NCBI GenBank assembly: GCA_030765055.1
Contig: CM060947.1
Coordinates: 53,794,395 to 53,858,394, forward strand
Direction: 5' to 3'
From: Mantis religiosa
Taxonomy: Eukaryota; Arthropoda; Insecta; Mantodea; Mantidae
Length of the DNA: 64,000 nucleotides
The notes under the pieces were generated by a model. It had not been told where the DNA came from, made no database searches, and worked only from the letters and a program-made list of their open reading frames with translations. Below, piece after piece: positions 36,045-48,489 of this stretch. Positions within the stretch are counted from its first letter, which is position 1; every line of letters starts with the position of its first letter. The translations under genes and the position numbers were made by a program.

Positions 36045-36368
36045 TGGCTGCACCATGGCTCAGTGATTACCCCGCTTGGCTCTCACCTAGGCGGCCCGAG
36101 TTCGATCCCAGGCGACCGCAAAGTGGGATTTGTGGTGGACACATGGCGCTGGGGTTGGTTTCCTCCAGGTCCTCCGGTTTCCCCCACCACCATTCCACCA
36201 ATTGGTGGAATTCCACCATTCCAAAAATCATTCATCTCAGGCTTGGGCGGACCCCTCAAACCTGATTTCATCTCTCACGTCAGATGCTTCGGCTCCCTGG
36301 CTCTAAGGGCACCCAAGCGCCTCCTAACGTCAGCATTGACCAGAAAGGGAGGGAAAAGCGGTTTCATT
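36045..36368 (+). mobile_element. SINE-E copy (tRNA-derived)
   Basis: The head GGCTGCACCATGGCTCAGTG and B box CGAGTTCGATCCC lead into ACCGCAAAGTGGGATTTGTG and a GC-rich body with TCCGGTTTCCCCCACC. The same head and body occur in reverse at 39.89-40.09 kb, and the head alone at 56.18-56.24 kb. Open frames at 35960-36413 on both strands are the SINE, not genes. A short inverted repeat CCACCAATTGGTGG sits in the body. Confidence 0.9.
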
Positions 36369-36471
36369 TTTGAAAAGACAATCACCATACAGAGTTATAA
36401 ACCTCTTTATTAAAAAGTGTTCAGGATTCAATTGAATTAACCACGTGGGGAAAAGATATTCATAAAGAAGT

Positions 36472-36654
36472 ATGAAGGAAAACTCTTCAACTTCGGCACT
36501 ACCTTTGAAGAAAACCCAAACTTCAAGTTCATCAAGACACCAACAGAGACACCCAGATCGTCTCCAAAGAGTTCATCCAATCAAAATTCAACTGTCGGAA
36601 TTAGCTGAGGTTATTAGGAAGGTCCTAACCAAACGCGCTATAGGTAAGCACTAA
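36472..36654 (+). other. unidentified short open frames ending at a splice-donor-like site
   Basis: Between about 36440 and 36650 two overlapping frames stay open. One reads MKENSSTSALPLKKTQTS and the other EGKLFNFGTTFEENPNFKFI then KTPTETPRSSPKSSS. The stretch ends near GCTATAGGTAAGCAC, which looks like a 5' splice site. I recognise neither protein. It may be a host exon, a decayed element, or chance. Confidence 0.25.
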
Positions 36655-37409
36655 ACAATATATGGAACATGGACTACTCAAAATTATATTAATTTTTGCA
36701 TTAATTGTGTCATCGTCCTTACTCATTAAGAATAGCCTAACTATATTGACCTAACTAATTGATTTTCCTTAACGCAAGTCTTGGCTTGCCAATTATGCCC
36801 CCTGACAAAGTTCTAATTGATTTGAACATACTGAGGTTATGCATTATCATTTATCTCCCTATAAATTGTTTATAGCACTGTTGCTCTTAGCAACATGTGG
36901 CAAAAGAAATGTATAATGAAGGTTTTAACTGGTGAACATGAAGCAGAAAGAATAATGAGCTTGCGTAAGAGAGAATGGAACATCAGTTTGCTGAGGTGTG
37001 AGTCTTGTCTGACAGGCAGCATGACAGGTAAACTGCAAGTGACGTCAACAAACACTCTTAAATAAATTAAACGAGATCGGTCACTGATCACGCCCTAACC
37101 ACGGGAATGCATTCAACTTTAACGTGGACTCTGGGAATTACTTGCTGGATTATTCACGGCCATATCACAGCCTCTGTTTCGCTTGCAAGGCTCTTCAAAC
37201 GTGTTCTTGCCTCACTTGCTTTTTGAATCTCAAATCATGACTTAATTAATTTTGTTCTTCTCCCAGCGTTCTCATTATTATTTCTAATGCTCCATTTTAG
37301 ATACCGCCATTAACATCTAAGTTACATCGCAGCTTTTTGCCTTTGGAAATACTGTTGAACTGTGATGATGCTTGTTTGGAGCCTCAAACCGTCTGTTTGT
37401 GTCCTTGTT

Positions 37410-37420
<11 letters not shown>
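36655..37420. other. unassigned DNA with one X-box-like site
   Basis: No gene was recognised. At 36880-36894 GTTGCTCTTAGCAAC is an X-box-like inverted repeat with a 3-nt spacer. Confidence 0.4.

Positions 37421-37490
<70 letters not shown>
37421..37490. repeat. (CA)n microsatellite
   Basis: About 35 CA units. A tRNA-like fragment in reverse lies just to the right, so the tract may be a SINE tail, as with the TG tract at 24.4 kb. Confidence 0.98.
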
Positions 37491-37492
<2 letters not shown>

Positions 37493-37549
37493 ACTTTCTA
37501 ACCCTGAGTAAACTGGGAGTAACCCTGAGTAAAGAAAAATTCTCATCCT

Positions 37550-37855
37550 CCAGCCTGGAAATTGAAATGCAGACCTCTGGATTGAAGATTAACATGCTGA
37601 GCACCAGGCCAGAGAGCTGCTCAGACATCTACAAGATATTTATGGCAAAGCTTTTGTCATTTCAGCAAATGTGTGCTTAATGATTCTAATAACAATGGGT
37701 TTCTGAAGAGACAATTTTCGGTAACGTCTGTGGCTCGCAATTCAGGATGTATCAGGTTCAAATCCCCTCAGCCGACCATCCGGCTGGTGTTTTATTCTTG
37801 GTTTTCCTTAGTTTCCAAGTTATTTTATACAATGAGCCACAGTTCTACTTTTTAA
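37550..37855. repeat. two tRNA-like SINE fragments, one on each strand
   Basis: 37555-37625 in reverse reads CTGGCCTGGTGCTCAGCATG and AATCCAGAGGTCTGC, a tRNA-like head with the CA tract on its 3' side. 37715-37855 on the plus strand has CTGTGGCTCGCAATTCAGG and the B-box-like GGTTCAAATCCCC. There is only one copy of each, so families are unknown. Confidence 0.4.
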
Positions 37856-37989
37856 GTCCAAATATAATAATAATAAAAATGAAAATACATAGTAATAGCT
37901 AAATGCCTGCCAAATACCTCTCTACAGGTAAAGGAAGGAAGTAGGCTGAACGACATAGATCCCTTACATATAGAAGCATAGGTACAGGT

Positions 37990-38420
37990 TTCTGGCATTA
38001 ACACCTCTATGGACGAGTGACAAATTTGAGATCTATCCATATCATAAAAGGTTAGAAACATAATTTCTTGGGCCTAAGTATTTTGTGTCTTGTACGTGCT
38101 ACAGCTGGGGTACAACTGCATAATACTAAGACCTCTGTGAACATGCTACAAAATTGCCATCTGGCCAACATATATGAAAGTACTAGATAGTTATCTGGAA
38201 CTAAGGTTTTATGCACACTTGAGAAAGCTATCTGCTCGACACGAGTTAAAATATATGTACAGTTTCCAGACACTAAGGCCTTTGAGCACTCGTGATGAAG
38301 CTATCACTCTCTAGTGTCATCTAGCAGCAGAAGAGCAGAGATACAGTTGCTCAGCACTAAGGTATCGATTGTACATTTGCTAGGCACATGTTAAGGCAGA
38401 AAAGAAGAACAGTTGCCTAA
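37990..38420. repeat. degenerate tandem array of about 70-85 bp units
   Basis: The core CTAAG recurs at about 38074, 38126, 38201, 38272 and 38356, usually preceded by a TTTCTGG/TTGCTCAG-like word and followed within 20-30 bp by ACATGCTA, CACTTGAG or AGCACTCG-like words. Units are too diverged for exact borders. Confidence 0.5.
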
Positions 38421-38433
38421 CACAGCCCCAGTG

Positions 38434-38457
38434 TTTTGTTTTGTTTTGTTTTGTCCA
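38434..38457. repeat. (TTTTG)n short microsatellite
   Basis: Four to five TTTTG units. Confidence 0.9.
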
Positions 38458-39287
38458 GAGGTCTGTTTCTCACTCCGTGAGTCGCCAAGATATGGGGACA
38501 TTGAAGCGACCACCGTGGTTGAAGTGTTAAGAAACCCGCTTCGCTGCGTCTGTCACCATTAGATCTATCTCAGTTTTGCATCCTCTTGCCTTATCTCTTC
38601 CTACTGAACGTTTAGTGAAGGCAAAACTTCTAGCCTTGTCCCCTATTCTGAAATTATTCTACGCTCCGATATCTATCTGTAAGTTTTACTCACACAGGCT
38701 TGGTATCCATTTTATAGCCTATGTAGTCGGAAAGTACAATAAATGTCTTTCATTACTGAAACAATTAACTTCCCCTAGCTTAAGTAAGTAATTAAATTCC
38801 TCTAGCAACATTTGCAGCGCTTAAAAGAAATCCAAAATTGTTCAAAATGTATCTAAAACATACATACTAAAATATAATAAGATATTCTTTTTGAAAATTT
38901 GACAGCCTAAGTCAGTGTTTCTCAAAGTGTGGTCCGCGACCCCAGGGGGTCAGTGATGGGAGTCAGAGGGTCCGTGAGAGAGTCTCTTAAGTCAAGTTAC
39001 AGTGTTGAATTAAAACCATAGAAAACAAAATTGTATATACTGAGTCACTTATTTACTCCGTGCCGAACTACATACGGTTTACTTAACACTTTTATGCAGC
39101 TTTGTCGTAACAATGTAACGCAGCTGAGCGGTGCTATCAAAGTAACAGTTGGGAGTGTTTATTGTACCGTTATAACAGCAGACGTAACCGTATTGAGCGT
39201 GAGCTGTTAGCTGCGGTGCGGGTGAAGTCAGCCTAGCCTGCGCGCGGAGGTTTGAGTCAGCGCTGTCACTGGCACGTACGCATGTAC

Positions 39288-39765
39288 AACAAACCAGTCG
39301 TTCTCGAAGAAACTTTGCCTAAAAATATTGAAGAAGCCGTATTAGAACACCTGAATGGCCGATCAAAAACTTTGAGGAAGTACTTTCCAGCACCGGCAGA
39401 TGATCAAAATGAGTGGATAAAGTATCCGTTTCTGAAAAAAAAATACATAGTCAGGAGCATTGAGAGACTTTCGGAAAAGGGACAGGACCAACTAATAGAA
39501 CTATTTAACAGCAAAGGATGGAAGGTTGTATACCAGGAAAATGAACTTGCAAAAGTATGATTTCTGGCGCAAAGTGAATTTAATGAACTTACTACCAAAA
39601 CTCTTAAGTATGTTGTGCCCTTCCCGACCACCTATCTTGCGAGCAACCAATTTCATTGTTGTGCAACTTCAAGCCATTGAACAGAAACAGACTTGCTAAT
39701 GTAGAAACTGAATTAAGAGTAAAGATCGAAAATATTAAGCCCAGCTTAACTGAGCTTATTCAATC
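39288..39765 (+). pseudogene. hAT transposase C-terminal remnant
   Basis: The open frame to 39560 reads LGRS-like LNGRSKTLRKYFPAP, then DDQNEWIKYPF, the region before the dimerisation domain in ZBED/SCAND3-type hAT transposases. After a stop and frame changes, PFPTTYLASNQFHCC (a decayed form of the LPFxTTYLCExGFS box) and then RNRLANVETELRVKIENIKP match the C-terminal hAT dimerisation region. BED zinc finger and catalytic core are absent. Not functional. Confidence 0.78.
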
Positions 39766-39892
39766 AATTAATCAAAAAAAAGTTGCATTGCTCACATTAA
39801 TACATTGCTATGGACAAAGTTTCAAGTTTAAGTTTTTCCCACATAAATGTGTAGTGTTTAACGCCCGCTTTTACTACATACGTCACTGCAGG

Positions 39893-40087
39893 CGGTGACA
39901 CTGATGATGCACGAGTTGAAGATGGAACATCGGTGGAACGAGATGGCGGGGGAAACCGGAGGTCCCGGAGAAAACCCGCCCCAGCGCCGTGTTGTCCACC
40001 ACAAATCTCACTTTGCGGTCGCCTGGTATCGAACCCGGGCCGCCTTGGTGAGAGCCAAGCGGTCTAACCACTGAGCCACGGCGCGGC
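39893..40087 (-). mobile_element. SINE-E copy inserted in the hAT
   Basis: Reverse copy with the head at the right (GTGGCTCAGTGGTTAGACCG in reverse), B box GGGTTCGATACC and body GGTTTTCTCCGGGACC. It is collinear with the copy at 36.05 kb. Confidence 0.9.
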
Positions 40088-40625
40088 CTTCCCACATAAA
40101 CTCATTTTTAGTAAACCAATACTAGCTTTGTTAAAATGGTTAAATAGTGGATTCAGACATTATGAATAAATAACATTTATGTATATAAATGGTTTCTTTA
40201 CATGGAAAACAGATTCATTTTTATTACATGTTTCAAAAGAGTGTGGTATTCAAATTTTTACTGATGTAAGGTTAAAGTTAAATAAAATCGTAGTTAGGCA
40301 AACCTGTATAAAATTTACTTCAAAGCGAAAAAGAATTAATAAATGGAATTTTAAAATATATATTTTTTACTTAAAGTACATTTTATAAACAAGTTGTCTT
40401 CATTAAGTTTAACTTTATTTTTTAATTTATTATTTATTAAATTTAAAACTAGGTACAGAAGAAAATATCTTAATTTATACATATAGCAATTATTTAAATT
40501 CCAATTATAAGTTCAACAAAAAGTTGGTTCGTTCATATAAATTGAGTTGTCAAACTATGGGGGTCAGCAAACAAGCTGTTAGATGATAAAAGGGACCTTG
40601 AGGCAGAAGAGTTTGAGATACACTG

Positions 40626-41954
40626 TGCTAGGTGACTAGCACTTTCAATTCAGGAAATCTCAAAATATTTATTTTCGTTAAAATATCTAAATGGAATTTT
40701 GAGCCAAATTGCGGCGTTAAGCCAATAGCTATTTACAATGCAAAACACTAGCAAGCATAAGGGCAACAGAACACCTCGAAACGTTTATTTCTTGTAGAAA
40801 TTCTATATCGAAATTCAGGTGAATAAAATTCTTGCTATAAGCAGATTTTTAACTAAGTTCATTAGCATAAAGGTAGATACAAACACTTTGGATTCGTGAA
40901 CCCTTATTGATAGGCATTTTTGTTGTAAACCAGATAAAGAATTTAGAACTTAATTCTATATTAGCAAATTCTTAAGTAGATCACGTTACACATAACTTTG
41001 GATTCTTGGGGACTTCAAAAGTATGTTATTCCGGCGAAATCTCTCCATATGGAATTTCGAGACACATTACTGTGCGCTAAGTCCTAAATATAAGAAATGG
41101 AATGTTGACATGCCGACGCACAGCAGGCATGTAACAGGCAGGCAGGCGAAAGCAGCTTTGATGTCAGCTTGTTCACACAGACATGTCGACGGGCTGGACG
41201 ATTTTTTAATTACAGGAAATAAGGGATGTCGGGCGACTTGCGCTTGTTTGCTTGTTTTGTTACATATGGAGGGTGAGTTGTGGAGACCGTATGACAAATT
41301 TTAAAGCCGAACCTACTAGCTGTCAAAACTCACAACTCAGATCCTAAATAATACTTAATAAGTATGTCACTACATGAAAATAACCTAAATTTACATCTTC
41401 AGAAAGTCACGCTTAGTGGGATCAATATTTTAGATTACACATTTTAAAATATCAAACTTATTTTAAAACTTTTCAACAGTTTAAGTTTGAGATACATTTA
41501 ATAAAAATAATGTTTATTTTCCTCAAAATTAGCTCAAACAATTTTCTTTAAAATACCACATATTTAAAAACTGCTTTAATAACTTTTATGTGTATGTTGA
41601 TTTTTCTGAAAACCACCTATAAAGGCCTTTTAATTCGTAAGACATTTTGCTTAACTAATAAAGTATAAAAATACCAAAACCTTACCAAAGAAATAAACAT
41701 ACCGATCCCGTTAAATCACGTATATAATATAGAACGAATTTCTCGTAAGTTCACCATTTCAAATTACCATTTTTATTGGGTAAAATTTATTATATACTTC
41801 AAACGGTAAGTCGCTATTCGTTTTTAATAGAAATCATGAAAAGTGCAAAAAGTTTTGAAGCTATCACCAGCGAAACCCTTTTTAAAATGTTAACTGTGCT
41901 GCATCCTTTTATTTTTATGTTTTTCAATTTACGCCCTTTAACTTTTTTCAACTC
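40626..41954. other. unassigned AT-rich DNA
   Basis: No gene was recognised. Overlapping open frames at 41023-41304 (plus) and 41067-41297 (minus) contain no known motif. Confidence 0.5.
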
Positions 41955-42125
41955 TTATCGGACGATGAATGGAATGTGTGAAATGATTTTCAAATTGGTT
42001 CAGGGTCCATGGAGCTTAGAGTTACCCGACATTCGTCCTTTAGGATAAGGAAAAACTCCGAAAAACCCTTATCTAGTTAACTCACCCCGACCGAGATTCG
42101 AACTTAGGAATTCTTGAACGTGCTG
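41955..42125 (-). mobile_element. SINE-A copy, 5' head truncated
   Basis: Reverse copy with TATCGGACGATGAATGG, GTCCATGGAGCTTAGAGTTA, CCCGACATTCGTCC and CACCCCGACCGAGATTCGAA. It stops after the B-box region near GAACGTGCTGC, so the A-box end of the head is missing. Confidence 0.87.
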
Positions 42126-43750
42126 CATTCTTCTTATACATATAATGTAATAGACAATGAAGCAAGGTCTATTACTCCGTACAGGTATTTGTAGATTTTT
42201 CTTTAAGAGTCCTGTGCAATAAAGGGAACGTAATGCATTATTGTATTGGCTTAATATATTATTATCTCCAAAAACAAATATTTGTCATATTTTCTTGAAT
42301 TATGTGACATGTTTGTGCATGATTCATTTAAATCTGATTTCCTTTACCTTTTTAATCTTGTGTGTGTCGATTAGGCACTGTATTCAGGTACATTGTGGTT
42401 GAGTAAAGGCCGGAGAGATGTGTAATGGACACAGCTGGACACAGAGTATGAATGACGTTACATGTACAGCACGTCCATCAAATTTGCAAACGTCGAAAAC
42501 AACGTAATATTTCGAACTAGTGAAGCATTACTTTACAAGTGTATACAGACGCAAGATCAAGGTGTAGTATTACTGTTCTGTTTCCTCTTGCAGTGAGGCA
42601 GTTGTCATGCTCAAGCTATACCAACCTTCAGCTGTTTAAATACGCGAGCGATAACAGTCCAGTCCATGTGCAGTATAGCTATGAAAAAACGCACAAACCT
42701 CCGGCCTTTAGTGATAAATAACAGGGGAAAACAAGTTGTGGTGGTGTGACGTCAGCTCCGTCTACTCTAACCGTCCCCGAACGAAAGGCAGGTTTGAGTG
42801 TGACGTCACAGCACTGATTTCTGCTGCCCAAGAGGAAGGAAATAGTTTGATATTTTTGGGTTCTGACAGCGTAGGAAAGATAGGAAACGTACCGGGTATT
42901 AATATGGACAACTTACAGCTTGGATATTATAATATTAATGCTGACTGCTTTAATTACACAACTGACCACGGCATATAAACAATTGCATTTTGGCTCTCTG
43001 CTATGAGAAAATATATAAAACTTCAACTCGTAGTTTATCTGAAGGTCAGGCATGTTATAAAGCAAATAAAAATCACAAAGTAATTTTCTCTGCAAAGTAG
43101 AGAAGACCCACTGAGAAGAGAATTACATGGATATTTTCTGACACTTTCTATTTCATTTTTCATTCACTAGTTTATCAATGTCAGGACGTAATGTCTGGGG
43201 AATTTTTAATCGAAGGCTGCATGTTAGATTGTGATATGACAAGTTACTCCGACGTTTGGACTTACCTAATTTCATAACAACAAAAAATGTTCGCACACAT
43301 ATGTCGAGCCAAATATACACAATGTCCATGCATCAAGTGAATACAACCTTGGAAATCTGGTTTGGGGCACATTCTTGTAAACATCAGCCAAGTTTTTCTT
43401 GTGTGTATATTTGTCCTTCAATAAATCGTGACATTGTAAACTTAACAGTTCCATGTGGTACCTGGCAGCTATATTGTTGTCATCGACTGTGCTACACCTC
43501 ACCGAACCCTCAGATTCTGTCCTCGCAGCGTCATTTACATAGGCAACTTGATACTACACGGCTCTTGACTGACGTCACAAGTACTGCAGGCCTCCCTCCC
43601 GGCTGAAATACGTCACAACTCTCGAAGTTGTCTTCCTCTGTTGTTGTATGTGTAGTCGTAATAACTCTTAAAATGTTTTCTTTTTTAGTCAAATGGTACA
43701 GATATATTTGTTGGTGGTTGTTAAAAAAAGAAATAATTTCTTATTATAAT
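42126..43750. other. unassigned DNA
   Basis: No gene was recognised. Open frames at 42736-42978 and 43256-43606 are without known motifs. 42.74-42.82 kb and 43.50-43.61 kb contain several GACGTCA-type motifs, including TGACGTCAC, that fit CRE/ATF-like sites, but with no gene to attach them to. Confidence 0.4.
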
Positions 43751-44668
43751 CAGAGGGCTGTTCAATAAAGAATGATCACAACTTTTTTTTTACAACGAAC
43801 CTTTACTCATCCTCAGAGTTTTGTTGGTCCTTCTCAAAATAGTCGTGCCTGTATGCGACGCACTTGTTCCAGCATTTCTGTCAGTCTTCAAAGACATGTT
43901 GGAAACAATTTTTGAGAGATTCTTCAAAATCGCTTCCGCAGCCTTCACCACTGCTTCTGATGATGGATAATGCCTCCCACGAAGGCGTTTCTTCTAGTTA
44001 GGGAATAGAAAAGAGTCATATAGGGCTAAATCCGGACTATAGGGACGGTGAGGGATGCACTTCACATTGATTTTTGCAAGATATTCAGCAACAACATTGG
44101 CAATATGCGGCCGCGTATTATCGTGGTGCAGCATCCAGCCTGCTTCACGGAAATGTGGTCTTTTGCGTCTGATATGGACTTGCTATGTTTTCAGGACACT
44201 TCGGTGTTATTGTCCAGTTACTGATGTGTGTGCAGGTACAACATGCTGATAAATCATTCAATGACTATCAAAGACTGAGATGAGCATAACTTTCCCAGCA
44301 GAAGCAACCACTTCTTCTTTTTGGGTGGTTAGTGATGAAGGAGATTTTCACAGTGCAAATTTCTGTTTGCTCTCAGGATCAAAATGACGTAGCCAAGTTT
44401 CATCAGCAGTACATACGTTTGAAAGAAACTGCGTATCTTCCTCTAACATCAACTTTAACTGCACGTTACCTCCATTGCAGCGGTTGGCGATACTGAACAT
44501 GTCTGAACTTGCCTGGTTCTCACAGGCGGGAAGCAGGAGTACCAACAATGAAACTACTACAGCGTATTTGTTTCACATTAAGGTAACAGGATATAGTAAG
44601 ATTAAACTTTTGTGCGAAAAATTATGACCGTAAAAATTATGATCATTCTTTATTGAACACCCTTCTTA
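43751..44668 (-). mobile_element. mariner element with internal deletion
   Basis: The left end AGAGGGCTGTTCAATAAAG and the right end, in reverse AGAAGGGTGTTCAATAAAG, continue as AATGATCA with T-rich stretches: imperfect inverted repeats of about 30 bp. TA flanks the right end at 44667-44668, while the left border is uncertain by a few bases. At about 0.92 kb it lacks some 400 bp of a complete mariner, including the N-terminal coding part. Confidence 0.88.
43800..44548 (-). pseudogene. mariner transposase remnant (D34D), N-terminus deleted
   Basis: On the minus strand, TADETWLRHFDPESKQKFAL holds the first catalytic Asp, then after stops HHDNTRPHIANVVAEYL (second Asp) and PHRPYSPDLALYDSFLF (third Asp), with 34 residues between the last two. 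Several stops lie between the boxes and the helix-turn-helix region is missing. Its ends and sequence differ from the 4.9 and 60.4 kb mariners. Confidence 0.87.
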
Positions 44669-45699
44669 AAATAAGATGTATGTTAGTGGTAGTAAACATG
44701 ATTTATGTTGATTTGTTGAGGGTTGTTTTCTGTGTGACGTATTCAATGTCCTAGAGCAATAGGATAGTATAGGATCAAACGAACAAGCCAAACAGAAAGT
44801 GTACAAAGGACTAAATTGTATAAGAATGTCTGTGGAAGAATAAGTAGATAGAATGATACTCTGAAGTGATTTGCCCACTCTTGCTACTGTCAAGGGCAGC
44901 CTTAAAGAAGCCGAGAGAAAGGAAATGCCATTGACATGTTATCGACCTCCAACTAAAGTATGTTTGTCAAGGATGTTTCCAACATTTAGTTCTACTTTAA
45001 CAAAGGGTAGGACACCGCTTTTCGACTGTCTCTTACAGACAACAATGCAGGAACTCCCCTACAGGAAGTCGATTTCCTGGTACTCACGTTTCCTGCAGGG
45101 AGAAACCAATTGGTGCCCCGTCTAAGAAGCAATTTCTTCGAAACAAGAGGCATTCATACGGGGCACCCCCATGGTGCACATGTTGAATACTCATGGGGAG
45201 AGCGGCGAGGAAATAAATAAAAAATAAATAAAATGTCTGCAGCCCGAGCGTAGAGAAAGATGAATAAGAGAGTCAGTAACATGTCAGAGAGAGAACTTGC
45301 GGTTTCTATCCTTTCGTGTGTGTTAACCTCGGTCGGCAAAAGTGGTCCGCGATACGAGGAATTTATGCAGGCCCCGGTAGGTGGGATTTCTGCATAGGAA
45401 GATCTTGCCTCAGGCCGGGCAGGTTGAGAGAATCCTAGCTCAAACTATCTGACGTGGGATGAAAGCTTCTAGAAAGCTGGGATTGAGAAACCTCTCTCTT
45501 AAACTGCTACCAATAAGCAGGGTCGTTAAGATTAATGATTTATACATAAACTATGGTTAGATAAATAACTACAGTAAACAATTTCTATTTATTAAAATCA
45601 ATACATAAGGAAAGAAGCACAAGCAACAATTTCATCAGGAAATAAAGACATTTGCAAGGAAAGCTTTGTTGAGGAAGGACCATTAGAAATTCCAGTGAA
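44669..45699. other. unassigned DNA
   Basis: No recognised feature. Open frames at 44666-44893 (minus), 44871-45125 and 45154-45339 (minus) show no motif. Confidence 0.45.
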
Positions 45700-46100
45700 A
45701 AAGGCAATTCGTCTGTGGTCCGCATTTGGATTTCCGTGGCAACCTATCTGCCTAAGGTTTTTTTTTTCCAAAGTTTTTCGGGTCACCAGGCAAATTCGGG
45801 GTAGGTTAATTAAATTCCCCCAAATTTCCTGTCCTTCCTTTACATCTCCACAACCATTTCACATCAACTCTCATCTCGGTGCAGAAGTGTCGGCGAGTGT
45901 TTCGGCGGTGAATGTAGGATCATATGCTCTTGGTAAACACTTCCTCCATCGGTGGTACAGTCTCGAAACTGTCGTGAATCCTTAGACCGCCACTGCGTAT
46001 CTCCTCTAGCTCATCCTTCCTCCTGGGGGTATCTCAATTGGGAAGTAGGTACAATAGACCAAGTTCGGATCTCCGTGTCGAATCTCCTCCGTAGTATAGT
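45700..46100 (+). mobile_element. SINE-B copy
   Basis: Collinear with 2.79-3.31 kb: GGTTAATTAAATTCCCC, TTTCCTGTCCTTCC, TTTCACATCAACTCTCATC, GCAGAAGTGTCGG, ATGCTCTTGGTAAACACTTC and TCATCCTTCCTCC. The tRNA-like head is damaged (the B box has become GGATTTCCG). The open frame 45695-45985 lies in it and is not a gene. Confidence 0.75.
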
Positions 46101-46205
46101 CCAGTTCAGTCCATACTAAGGCAATTAGGTATTACGGTGCACTTTACCAACAACAAATACAGCTGAATTGAATTATTTATTGTGCACATCCAAAATTTTA
46201 CAATT

Positions 46206-46910
46206 TACAACTTTAGGCAACATTTAGTTGCCTTTACCTTGTTGCTACCTTGGCTTACATGACACCCTGGTCTTCTGCTCTGCCAGGTGGCTCTTAACCT
46301 CCATACCTCCTTGATTACTTAGCTAGGTCCATTCTTCACCCTCACCTTCCGTTCTTATATTCTTTATATTTCTGGCCCATTTATCTTTTACTTTCTGCAA
46401 GAACTCACCAACACTTCTTCCCTTCTTTTCTTCCTTTCCCGTTATTATTTATATAGCTACTATCCTATTCTCTACTTTCTCCCATTTTGCCTCCCAAACC
46501 TTATCCCTCCTAATTGCAACCTCTTCGCATTCTGTTACGCAGTGTTCCATGCTTACTTTTCCCCCCATAGAATTCACAAATCCCCTTTTCCCTACCTTTT
46601 ATGCCTCTTAGAAATATTGATCATGCTCTTATCCAAGCTAGCCCTTCTCTCTCTTGCCTATTGCAGTAATCCACATATGCTTCTAGTCCCCAATTTATGT
46701 TTATCTACTTGTAAAATTGTAATGACTTCATATTTTCTAGACTTCCCCAAATTTCCTGCCTTTCTATATCTTTTATTCTGCATTTTACCAATGTATCCAC
46801 ATCGCTTGTATTCCTTTCCTCTATTCTCCATATATCACCCATTCCTATTTTTTCCACAATTCCACCTATCTCTGCCCATCAACTATTTGGGTAGAGCTCA
46901 GTAGCACTTT
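46206..46910 (-). pseudogene. LINE ORF2 3' end remnant
   Basis: The minus-strand translation, with stops, reads IGMGDIWRIEERNTSD, DIERQEIWGSLENMKSLQFY, then ICEFYGG and SMEHCVTECEEV, a decayed Cys/His cluster like that closing LINE ORF2 proteins, followed by a Lys/Glu-rich tail. The 3' part (46.23-46.42 kb) is repeated at 63.82-64.00 kb in the same orientation, showing a dispersed family. The plus-strand frame at 46542-46904 is its T/C-rich shadow. Confidence 0.6.
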
Positions 46911-47067
46911 AAGGAATAGTAGAGTCACAAATACACACTTATGCCAGTGCTGGAAATGACAAAGAAAAATAAAATTCTTAAGAGTTTAAAGTAAATATTA
47001 GTTTCAGATGAGAATTAGCAATTCAAGGTTTGTCAGCCTATAATGCAGGAAATTTGTTGGCTCAGTC

Positions 47068-47310
47068 CTTTTTTAATTTTTTTTTAATTCACGTCCTCCA
47101 ACGCTAAGTCATATCGACGATGAATGGAATGGGTAAAATGATGCTCAAATGAGCCCGGGATCCATGGTTAGACTTAACCGGCATTTGTCTTTCATGATAA
47201 GGAAAAACATCGAAAAACCTTATCCGGCTGACTCACCCTGACCGAGATTCGAACTCTGGTCCTCTTGAATGTGATGCAGACACGCTACCATCATCGCTAT
47301 CGAGGTGGGC
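47068..47310 (-). mobile_element. SINE-A copy with target duplication
   Basis: Full-length reverse copy with a T-rich left end. TTGTTGGCTCAGTC (47054-47067) and TTATTGGCTCAGTC (47311-47324) form a 14-bp target duplication with one mismatch. Confidence 0.95.
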
Positions 47311-47324
47311 TTATTGGCTCAGTC

Positions 47325-48489
47325 ATGAAATAGCTGAACTTGTGTAAACGAAAAGAATGTTACTTCTAAAATTAGTGTCTTTCGTAGCTTTACAGAAGCG
47401 TTTTACTTGGATCAAGAAATTGGCTGCAGGTTGTGGGTAAAAATTGCATTGGGTTATCAAAGAATTGCGGTCGCCGCTATAGGATTTGACATTTTACGTT
47501 TGATACTAACACTATTGATACTTCAGAAATTAATATAGTTCAGTAGTTATAGTTCTAGACTATCTAGGTCGGGAAGTTACACATAGAGCTGTGCATATCT
47601 GAAAAAAAAAATTATCTATGCTGACAAGCGTTGTTCGCTCCGCGGTGTAAATGCAACCATGCAGGAAAGACCATGTACTAAACGGTGCGATGTGTCTGTG
47701 CGAAAAGGAAAACCAACGTACCGAAGTAAATACAGATTAATGTACCAACTAGTAATTTATTTCCATTTATATCCTTAACATCCTGTATGTAACTTATCCA
47801 CTGCTCCAGAATGTTTGAGATGCAGAAACCTCCAGCAGAATCTATTTAACCTAGCGATAGCGCTTACACTGAACGAACTGCTCTTTATCGAGTCCCCAGC
47901 CCTGACCTCTGTAAACATAACATACACTCGTTACAGCATACATCAGCTAAATCTCTGGTTCGTTGTTTTTCTCTGTGATTTGAAATGTATGAAGCTTTTA
48001 TGTTATTAAATAACTATAAGACTAATTAAAAGGTGAAAAGGTACACATTTTATATACGCTGTTGCACTAAAATATTACACCACCATTCGTCGAAGCGGAA
48101 CATACACGTTATGTAACATTTTCATAAAGAACGCGGATAGCTAAATGATAAAAATGCACATATTAAATTAAGTAAGTAATTAATTAAAAAGCTAAACATG
48201 GAACACTGAGTACGCTGCATACTAATAAAGTATACTACACATGAAAATAATATTGTTTTGAAAATTGTGTTTCCCTAGTGCCTGCACTTCTGCGATGACA
48301 ATTCTGGGCTACATATGTTGTCGAAAAACATCTGTAAAAATTGTTTCAGCAAGATGGTGCCGCAGTACACACTACTACAATTTCCGTGGCTGTTGTACGA
48401 GAACTCAAGTATTTCAGAAACCTAAAGAAGCATTTTATTTAAAGGATAGTATGGGATGGAAAGAACCTTATCCATAGAGGAAGTAAAAC
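47325..48489. other. unassigned DNA
   Basis: No recognised feature. Open frames at 47815-48009 and 48265-48477 have no known motif. Confidence 0.45.

Larger units (their letters stand above)
38913..40625 (+). mobile_element. hAT transposon remnant with nested SINE-E
   Basis: The left end CAGTGTTTCTCAAAGTGTGG and the right end, read in reverse CAGTGTATCTCAAACTC, are hAT-type terminal inverted repeats. The 8-bp flanks GCCTAAGT and TGCTAGGT agree at 5 of 8, consistent with an old target duplication. The interior encodes the end of a hAT transposase on the plus strand and carries a SINE-E copy at 39.89-40.09 kb. It is internally deleted compared with autonomous hATs. Confidence 0.85.
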
